DNA of 10,227 nucleotides from Methylomonas sp. (GTDB lineage Bacteria > Pseudomonadota > Gammaproteobacteria > Methylococcales > Methylomonadaceae). The stretch lies in the NCBI GenBank assembly GCA_026988195.1, contig JALSLS010000361.1:1-10227 (forward strand). The letters are read 5' to 3'. Positions 5,800 through 10,227 of this stretch are shown one piece after another (position 1 is the stretch's first letter; each line of letters opens with the position of its first letter). Both the position numbers and the translations under genes were made by a program. Under the pieces are notes generated by a model that saw only the letters and a program-made list of their open reading frames with translations, made no database searches and was not told where the DNA came from.

Positions 5800-7416
5800 C
5801 TACTTTGGGTAAGATATGAGGGGTGCCCTTTTTCGGGTATAACAACGATAGTCAATATCAGGAAAGATATTATCCATTGTCTCTAAAGCAAGCAGGTAAT
5901 GTTCATCAATTTTATTCTTACGAATACTTTCGTGTAAATAATTAAATCTAGCTAAATGATCTGTTATGCTTTTTTTAGCGTATTCGGTGGTTGTGCCTGA
6001 CTTCATAATAAAAGGCCAGTCAGAGGCTTGAGCGAGCAATAATGACCTAGCAGCTTGGTTTAAGGCTCTTTTTTGAAGACTTGAGACAGTTACTTTTTCA
6101 AAATCAATGGCTAATTGCTCCATTTCATCTGCCGCCCCATGAATAAACGGATAAATCCAATCATTTTCGTCATTGATCCAGTAGCTAGAGTCACCGTCAT
6201 GTCCCCACGTTGAAGCTGCTGGTGTTGCTACTTGGTGGTTAATCTCCAGTTTTAGATAATCTGAGCAACTCACCATCTTAAAATTATTATTTTCCTTGCT
6301 TGCTAATCTAAAGACAGACTCTAACCAACTTGGGCCTTCAAACCACCAGTGGCCAAAGAGTTCAGCATCATAAGGTGCGATAATAATGGGAGGGATCTCC
6401 ATTGTTAAACTTAATTGGTCAATATGTTTTTGACATTTAGATATAAAATCTTGAGCATCCAGCTCTACTGCAAGCTGCGCTTTTTTAGGATTATAAAATG
6501 CTTTCTCGGCAACTTTTCCAGTAATGCGATGATATTTAATCCCTGTATTCATTCTTATATTGCCATCAACAAGATAGGGAGCAAGATATTCTTGGTTTAG
6601 CTCAAACCCAATGTCACTGTAATATTCTCTATAGGTAGGGTTCCCTGGGTATCCCGAATCAGCACTCCAAACTTGCTGGGAAGTCTCCGGGTCGCGGGCA
6701 AAAGCCATTACCCCGTTGCCGCAATTAATAGGCGCGTAAACACTGTTGCTGACTGCGCTACTTGCATCGGTAATACCATGAGTGTCAGTAAAGAAGTATT
6801 TGATCCCAGCATCAGCTAAGCTAGATTCTAAATTTGGGTAATAACCGCATTCAGGAAGCCAAAATCCTAAAGGGGTAAAACCAAAGTTAGATTCAAAAAC
6901 ATTAAGGCCTATTTCAATCTGGTTTTTGATGGATGATTGGTTGATATTTAATAAAGGTAAAAAACCATGTGTTGCCGCTGTTGTTATCAGCTCAAGGTGG
7001 CCTAATTGATGGTGTTTTTTAAAGGCTAAAATTAAATTATTTTGATATTTTTTATAGGTATCCTGAGTGCGTATAAAAAATCTACGATATAAGCGGGATA
7101 ATTTTTGAACTTCAGGTTGCAGACGAGTCCTGTTAATTTCTTTTTCTGCCAGTTTAATTTGTTTAATAAGGTGCTGTTGGTAGCGCGATTGCAATAAATC
7201 ATCCGTCAGCATTGAAATTAAAGTGGGCGACAGAGAAAGGGTTAAATGAAAAGGGGCCTTGTCTTCAGCCAAATGATCAAGCATATTGATTAGCGGGATA
7301 TAACTCTCAGTCATTGCCTCGAACAACCAAATTTCTTCAAAAAAACTATCATGCTCTGGGTGCCTAACGTAAGGTAAATGAGCGTGGAGGATGAAGCTAA
7401 GAAACCCTTTATTCAT
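5800..7416 (-). CDS. GH57 1,4-alpha-glucan (glycogen) branching enzyme
   Basis: A 538-residue glycoside hydrolase family 57 protein of the branching-enzyme type, which transfers alpha-1,4-glucan chains to make alpha-1,6 branches in glycogen in the cytoplasm. Motifs in order: HAHLPYVRHPE (11-21) at the start of the barrel, THGFLP (149-154), GFWLPECGYYP (184-194) with the expected nucleophile Glu189, and APYDAELFGHWWFEGP (347-362) with the expected acid Asp350. STWGHDGDSSYWIN (402-415) and the helical C-terminal region (about 425-520) are also typical. Length fits the family. The ATG lies 8 bases after GAAGAG, inside the end of the upstream DUF4912 gene (8-base overlap), so the two are translated from one message. 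The product is clear; amylopullulanase-type activity is a less likely alternative. Confidence 0.93.
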   Translation of the reverse strand: MNKGFLSFILHAHLPYVRHPEHDSFFEEIWLFEAMTESYIPLINMLDHLAEDKAPFHLTLSLSPTLISMLTDDLLQSRYQQHLIKQIKLAEKEINRTRLQPEVQKLSRLYRRFFIRTQDTYKKYQNNLILAFKKHHQLGHLELITTAATHGFLPLLNINQSSIKNQIEIGLNVFESNFGFTPLGFWLPECGYYPNLESSLADAGIKYFFTDTHGITDASSAVSNSVYAPINCGNGVMAFARDPETSQQVWSADSGYPGNPTYREYYSDIGFELNQEYLAPYLVDGNIRMNTGIKYHRITGKVAEKAFYNPKKAQLAVELDAQDFISKCQKHIDQLSLTMEIPPIIIAPYDAELFGHWWFEGPSWLESVFRLASKENNNFKMVSCSDYLKLEINHQVATPAASTWGHDGDSSYWINDENDWIYPFIHGAADEMEQLAIDFEKVTVSSLQKRALNQAARSLLLAQASDWPFIMKSGTTTEYAKKSITDHLARFNYLHESIRKNKIDEHYLLALETMDNIFPDIDYRCYTRKRAPLISYPK

Positions 7417-8152
7417 TGTTTAAACTCTTCTTTCCTTGTCCTGAATGGTTGCTACTGGCGTAATGTGACGGTGTGTCATTAGAAGATAGAGATGTCTTTA
7501 TGGGCAGGGCAGGGGTGTCACTATCAGAAATATAAGGAGGCTCATCAGTAAAGCAACAACCTGCCTTGTTTCCATTTGAAACATGTAATTGATTTGACTG
7601 TATTATGGGGGCAAAATCTTTTTCAGCACTACTGTTACCTATATAGGCGGTATAGACCCAATTATTTTTTGCCACAGGTACTGTTATTTTCTGTTGATGC
7701 TGGAAGTCATTAATGTGTTTTTCAAAGATTAACTTAACATTTTCTTGTATATCATCTTTTTCAGGCCGAGAATAAACCCGCAATACTAAATCATTGTTAA
7801 AAATGCTAGGTAATAATGAATGCGAGTTATTTGCCCCAAGATTCCAATATATATAAAGTTGACGAGGGTTGATGGCAAGAAGCCTTAGGTTTTTAATATT
7901 TGAAATGGTTTTTGGTGAATAGTATTGACTAATATTTTGACTCACCTCTAGCAATTCACGACTAGTTAGGCTTTTTTTAGAAACGTTTGATACTTTTTTT
8001 AAAGGTGCTGTTGGAGTATATTTTTGGCTAATATCATAAGCAATACTTAACATTTCTGCTTTGGAAAGCGAGGCTGTAATAGTGTTACGCGAAGAATAAC
8101 TAAGGGGCATTAGGTGATTAGTTAAGCTAAGTAATTGAAATGGTATAAGCAT
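7409..8152 (-). CDS. DUF4912 domain protein
   Basis: A 247-residue protein with a DUF4912 domain in the middle: LLAINPRQLYIYWNLG (91-106), DLVLRVYSRPE (121-131) and NWVYTAYIGN (164-173). The C-terminal tail (about 195-247) is Ser/Asn-rich and probably disordered. Before the domain are two related segments, AEMLSIAYDISQKYTP (32-47) and RELLEVSQNISQYYSP (65-80), 7 of 17 positions identical over the full repeat. DUF4912 genes often sit beside GH57 branching enzymes, and the overlapping start of the GH57 gene supports a shared glycogen role, but its biochemical function is unknown. The start is uncertain: TTG at 8155 and ATG at 8152 are adjacent and neither has a good ribosome site. Confidence 0.8.
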   Translation of the reverse strand: MLIPFQLLSLTNHLMPLSYSSRNTITASLSKAEMLSIAYDISQKYTPTAPLKKVSNVSKKSLTSRELLEVSQNISQYYSPKTISNIKNLRLLAINPRQLYIYWNLGANNSHSLLPSIFNNDLVLRVYSRPEKDDIQENVKLIFEKHINDFQHQQKITVPVAKNNWVYTAYIGNSSAEKDFAPIIQSNQLHVSNGNKAGCCFTDEPPYISDSDTPALPIKTSLSSNDTPSHYASSNHSGQGKKSLNNE

Positions 8153-8182
8153 CAAGAGTTTTTCTATTTAAAGATAAGCCAT

Positions 8183-8188
8183 ATTATA
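8183..8188 (-). promoter_or_regulatory. Candidate -10 box for the DUF4912-GH57 operon
   Basis: A perfect TATAAT on the minus strand, 30 bases before the DUF4912 start. The -35 region at the right distance (ACAAAG) is poor. The 8189-8310 stretch holds no gene I can see. Confidence 0.35.
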
Positions 8189-8312
8189 TAGCAAACAGTC
8201 ATAATCTTTGTGACAAAACATGATGGAAATGCAAAACTTACAACCAAAAATAAAGTTCTAGCTAGGATGAAATAGCTTGTTTAAGGAATAAATAATATTT
8301 TTTAAAAAATCA

Positions 8313-8340
8313 TTGAATATAAAAAAAATCTTGTTATAAT
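8313..8340 (+). promoter_or_regulatory. Candidate upstream promoter P1 of tRNA-Lys
   Basis: TTGAAT (8313-8318), a 16-base spacer and TATAAT (8335-8340). It is about 120 bases before the tRNA and would give a leader containing the inverted repeat 8389-8429. Confidence 0.4.
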
Positions 8341-8388
8341 AATCAGCTCAGTTTTACTAAGGCTTTGTAAAGAGCTTGTGGGGAAATT

Positions 8389-8429
8389 TAATTTAGCAAA
8401 ATTTTAAAAATAAAAATCTTGCTAAATTA
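8389..8429. repeat. 11-bp perfect inverted repeat overlapping the tRNA promoter
   Basis: TAATTTAGCAA (8389-8399) and TTGCTAAATTA (8419-8429) are perfect inverted copies separated by 19 AT-rich bases. The right arm includes the -35 hexamer of the proximal tRNA-Lys promoter. It may be an operator or a hairpin in the transcript from the upstream promoter; no T-run follows directly. Confidence 0.5.
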
Positions 8430-8446
8430 TAAAATACCTTTATAAT
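8419..8446 (+). promoter_or_regulatory. Proximal promoter of tRNA-Lys
   Basis: TTGCTA (8419-8424), a 16-base spacer and perfect TATAAT (8441-8446). The expected start is near 8453, a few bases before the tRNA, giving a short 5' leader for RNase P. Confidence 0.65.
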
Positions 8447-8460
8447 AGTAAATCTTTGTA

Positions 8461-8536
8461 GGGTCCTTAGCTCAGTTGGTAGAGCACCGCACTTTTAATG
8501 CGATGGTCGCGAGTTCGAATCTCGCAGGACCCACCA
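8461..8536 (+). tRNA. tRNA-Lys (anticodon TTT)
   Basis: All arms are visible: acceptor GGGTCCT/AGGACCC (8461-8467/8526-8532), D stem GCTC/GAGC (8470-8473/8482-8485), anticodon loop CTTTTAA (8492-8498) with anticodon TTT at 8494-8496, T stem GCGAG/CTCGC (8509-8513/8521-8525) with loop TTCGAAT, discriminator A and encoded CCA (8534-8536). The closing pair of the anticodon stem (27-43) is C8487 opposite A8503, a mismatch; the other four pairs are canonical. It decodes AAA/AAG and is a normal substrate for mnm5s2U34 modification. Confidence 0.97.
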
Positions 8537-8553
8537 CGAATTGTTATATAAAT

Positions 8554-8588
8554 AAAGCAGTTACAGTTAATTCTGGACTGCTTTTTTT
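8554..8588 (+). terminator. Intrinsic terminator of tRNA-Lys
   Basis: Stem AAAGCAGT (8554-8561) with ACTGCTTT (8577-8584), an inner CAG/CTG pairing, then four more T's (the T-run is 8582-8588). It lies 18 bases after the tRNA and before the downstream small gene, so that gene needs read-through or its own promoter. Confidence 0.75.
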
Positions 8589-8652
8589 ATGCCTGAGATT
8601 TACTGTGGTCACTTTTGTTATTACCATTATCCTGTCCTCCTCAGGATCTGAA

Positions 8653-9003
8653 ATGGCTTTTGGTGAGCAATGTATTCAGCAGTCTCCAATAGTTCAGATA
8701 GCTCTGCAGGTGAGTAGCGAGTTGTTGTCTTCAAAATGGAAAAGGAACTTTAGGCAACAGTCAATCATTGCACCTGGTACTCGAATTGAATTAAGAAATG
8801 AAGAGTGGCTGAATCGCCGTGCAGATGCTACTTTTTTAGGAGGGCAACAGCTTACCTGTATTGGATTAGTTAAAGATAAAGAAGGTGTGTTTTTAACTGA
8901 GCTTGGCCAAAATAAAGAGTTGGGTATTAAATTAAGTGTTTTTAAGCCAGAAGACGCAGAATTTATTCAAGATAACTCAGATGGTTTTATTTTTCACTCC
9001 TAA
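8653..9003 (+). CDS. Unrecognised small protein, possibly secreted
   Basis: A 116-residue protein I cannot assign. The ATG at 8653 has AGGA (8643-8646) six bases before it. The frame stays open upstream, and the residues just before this ATG are strongly hydrophobic (VVTFVITIIL) followed by SSSGSEMAFG, which looks like a signal peptide with a possible cut after AFG; a GTG at 8605 could start it, giving 132 residues. If so, the mature protein is the same length within a few residues and would be exported. The body has a basic segment (SSKWKRNFR, 26-34) and probably beta-rich sequence (GTRIELRNEEW, 42-52; GGQQLTCIGLVKD, 63-75). Further upstream extension would run into the terminator and tRNA and is not real. 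It is followed by a terminator hairpin. Confidence 0.55.
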   Translation: MAFGEQCIQQSPIVQIALQVSSELLSSKWKRNFRQQSIIAPGTRIELRNEEWLNRRADATFLGGQQLTCIGLVKDKEGVFLTELGQNKELGIKLSVFKPEDAEFIQDNSDGFIFHS

Positions 9004-9008
9004 GGTTG

Positions 9009-9039
9009 AAATCTTTGCCTTTCAGGCGAACAGATTTTT
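9009..9039 (+). terminator. Intrinsic terminator after the small gene
   Basis: Five bases past the stop: TTTGCCT (9014-9020) pairs with AGGCGAA (9024-9030) around loop TTC, with outer AAATCT/AGATTT pairing possible, followed by TTTTT (9035-9039). Confidence 0.6.
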
Positions 9040-9205
9040 CTCAAATAAATAAAAATTGCTTACCCACTTAGAATTCAAAAGAGCCTAAATATTATTGTTA
9101 ATAAAATAACTTTGATTCTTTGTCGAGATAGCTTAATTACATTTATCCTTAAAAATTCAACACAGGGAATTGGTATAGATACTAGCAACAAAGAACAAGT
9201 GCTGG

Positions 9206-9266
9206 CAACAATAATTTAATTGATTTTTTACCGCAACATATTGTTACTCAATTTATGGTATTGTTG
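9206..9266. repeat. Imperfect long inverted repeat
   Basis: Arms 9206-9223 and 9248-9266 share CAACAATA at the outer end and TAATTGA/TAAATTGA at the inner end in inverted order, with a small palindrome (AACATATTGTT, 9235-9245) in the centre. It may be a decayed small palindromic element or a regulatory region for the toxin-antitoxin genes. Apart from this, 9040-9320 is AT-rich and shows no gene. Confidence 0.35.
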
Positions 9267-9329
9267 ATTGTATTTAGAGTTTTCTTTTACCCGTAATAAG
9301 AGGCAAGAAGAAATTACAGGTGTTATATA

Positions 9330-9344
9330 AATGCCTATGGCATT
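9330..9344. promoter_or_regulatory. Candidate autoregulatory operator of the toxin-antitoxin genes
   Basis: Perfect palindrome AATGCC TAT GGCATT immediately after a TTATATAA sequence (9323-9330) that could be the -10 region, and 25 bases before the antitoxin start. Antitoxins of this kind commonly repress their own promoter by binding such palindromes; here this is inferred from position. No good -35 is visible. Confidence 0.4.
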
Positions 9345-9368
9345 GGTTCTTTATAGAGGAGTAAAACA

Positions 9369-9551
9369 ATGAAAGCATTAAATATACAAGTAGATGATTC
9401 ACTCTACCCGGCACTTTTAGAAATATTAAAAAACTTACCAGCTAGTAAAATTCAAATACAAGAACAAAGCCTAGACAAAGAACTTGGCTTTGAACAAGCA
9501 ATGGATTACACGCTCGATAAAAACAAAGAATTGTATAAACGCCTGTCTTGA
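9369..9551 (+). CDS. Antitoxin of a Doc-type toxin-antitoxin pair
   Basis: A 60-residue protein with a strong ribosome site (AGAGGAG, 9355-9361, seven bases before ATG). The N-terminal half (MKALNIQVDDSLYPALLEIL) looks like a short DNA-binding/dimerisation module, followed by a linker. The C-terminal FEQAMDYTLDKNKELYKRLS (41-60) has the form EAxxYxLxKNxELYxRL found in antitoxins that pair with Doc toxins, where this helix covers the toxin active site. Its stop overlaps the toxin start (TGATG). The pairing is clear; the exact N-terminal fold is not (not an obvious Phd/YefM domain). Confidence 0.85.
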   Translation: MKALNIQVDDSLYPALLEILKNLPASKIQIQEQSLDKELGFEQAMDYTLDKNKELYKRLS

Positions 9552-9934
9552 TGCAACTCTTAACATTAGAGCAGGTTTTAACACTTCAGCAACGGATTAT
9601 TGAGCAATCAGGTGGAGCTACAGGCATTCGTGATAGAGGTATATTAGAGTCAGCCTTGGCTCAACCTTTTATGAGTTACGATGGTCAAGAATTGTACCCA
9701 ACACTAATAGAAAAAGTGGCCGCGTTAGGTTTTTCATTAATTAACAGTCATCCCTTTGTTGATGGCAATAAACGTATTGGTCATGCAGCTATTGAGGTGA
9801 CGTTGTTAATGAATGGTTATGAAATACAGGCTGATGTTGATACACAGGAAACCGTTATTTTATCTATGGCCGCTAGTGAAATGAGTAGGGAATCATTTTT
9901 AGAATGGTTACAGAGGCATGTCATTTCTCGGTAA
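9551..9934 (+). CDS. doc: Doc-type toxin (Fic/Doc fold)
   Basis: A 127-residue Fic/Doc protein. The active-site motif is HPFVDGNKRIGHAA (67-80), with His67, Phe69, Asp71, Asn73, Lys74 and Arg75 as in Doc toxins (HxFx[DN][AG]NKR). Lys in place of the Gly of classical Fic motifs (GNGR) marks a Doc, a kinase that phosphorylates EF-Tu and stops translation, not an AMP-transferase. The family opening GATGIRDRGILESALAQP (22-39) is also present. The ATG at 9551 overlaps the antitoxin stop by one base, favoured over the TTG just before it. Length and motifs appear intact. Confidence 0.93.
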   Translation: MQLLTLEQVLTLQQRIIEQSGGATGIRDRGILESALAQPFMSYDGQELYPTLIEKVAALGFSLINSHPFVDGNKRIGHAAIEVTLLMNGYEIQADVDTQETVILSMAASEMSRESFLEWLQRHVISR

Positions 9935-9964
9935 TTAACTTAAATATCATAAATAATCAAACCA

Positions 9965-10227
9965 ATGAATTTGCCTTCCCTTTTTGGTGTTACTAAAAAA
10001 GAGTTTCTTTATATTTATAGGGATTATGTATCAAAAATCTACGATGGTAACACAATTACTGTATCTAGTGAGCTTGGGTTTAATGCTGTACTCAAAGGTG
10101 AAAAACTCCGTCATCTTTGATATTAACGCCCCAGAAGTAAGAGGTGATTCCAAACCTGAAGGTGTTAAATCACGAGGTTGGTTAAGAAATAGAATTTTAA
10201 ATAAAGATATTATTATCAAAACTATTA
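9965..10227 (+). pseudogene. SNase (thermonuclease)-like nuclease gene with a frameshift, incomplete
   Basis: Frame one from ATG 9965 gives 51 residues ending at TGA 10118: YVSKIYDGNTITV (21-33) resembles the DGDT segment of staphylococcal-nuclease family proteins and ELGFNAVLKGEKLR (36-49) the following strands. The homology continues in the next frame from about 10116 as FDINAPEVRGDSKPEG and then RNRILNKDIIIKT to the window end. Removing one base of the four at 10112-10115 joins the halves as KLRLFDINAPEVRG, the expected family sequence, so a one-base insertion (or a sequencing error) is likely. Two acidic positions that bind calcium in the Staphylococcus enzyme appear as Asn (DGNT, INAPE). 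No signal peptide and no clear ribosome site. It lies 30 bases after doc. Not seen beyond 10227. Confidence 0.7.

Noticed and set aside
6415..6600. Plus-strand open frame opposite the GH57 gene
   Set aside because: It is antisense to a strongly supported enzyme and has no ribosome site or family.
8476..8604. In-frame upstream extension of the small gene at 8653
   Set aside because: It would begin within tRNA-Lys and cross the terminator; translations of tRNA sequence of this kind are well-known artefacts.
9181..9240. Repeated GCAACAA words as possible iterons
   Set aside because: Only two exact copies, irregular spacing, and no replication gene nearby.
10031..10219. Minus-strand open frame at the right end
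   Set aside because: The plus strand encodes recognisable SNase-like motifs in this stretch, in two frames joined by a one-base shift.

Overview
The window looks like chromosomal DNA of an AT-rich, LPS-bearing gammaproteobacterium. It has an lpxB of exactly the E. coli length, a bacterial tRNA-Lys with an encoded CCA end, GH57/DUF4912 glycogen genes and several small palindromic repeats. A methanotroph (Methylococcales) or sulfur-oxidizer (Thiotrichales-like) source would fit, but that is inference; nothing here fixes the genus.

Layout. (1) 1-177 (-): 5' end of an unrecognised gene, divergent from lpxB. (2) 289-1437 (+): lpxB (lipid A disaccharide synthase), standing alone, with a TTG start and its own promoter. 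(3) 1426-3420 (-): a tight three-gene unit, hopJ-like gene, then an FAD oxidase resembling the MnmC oxidase domain, then an MnmM (YtqB)-type tRNA methyltransferase. The last two could together replace bifunctional MnmC in making mnm5(s2)U34. (4) 3550-3760: a structured, MITE-like repeat. (5) 3945-5322 (+): a two-gene operon encoding a very small soluble protein with two chemoreceptor-tip-like segments, followed by an oxygen-binding di-iron protein (ODP) of the metallo-beta-lactamase fold. (6) 5322-5799: a palindromic MITE inserted exactly at the odp stop codon, the displaced intrinsic terminator, and a second GC-rich hairpin repeat. (7) 5800-8152 (-): DUF4912 protein and GH57 glycogen branching enzyme, overlapping by 8 bp. 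(8) 8461-8588 (+): tRNA-Lys(UUU) with promoter and terminator. (9) 8653-9003 (+): a small unrecognised protein, possibly secreted. (10) 9369-9934 (+): a Doc-type toxin-antitoxin pair. (11) 9965 to the window end (+): a nuclease gene of the SNase family broken by a one-base frameshift.

The best candidates for something new are the minimal receptor plus ODP pair, a stripped-down version of the known coupling of sensorless cytoplasmic receptors to ODP oxygen/iron sensors, and the MnmC1-like plus MnmM pairing, a mosaic of two known routes to the same wobble modification. A substrate of that modification, tRNA-Lys(UUU), lies in the same window, though probably by chance.
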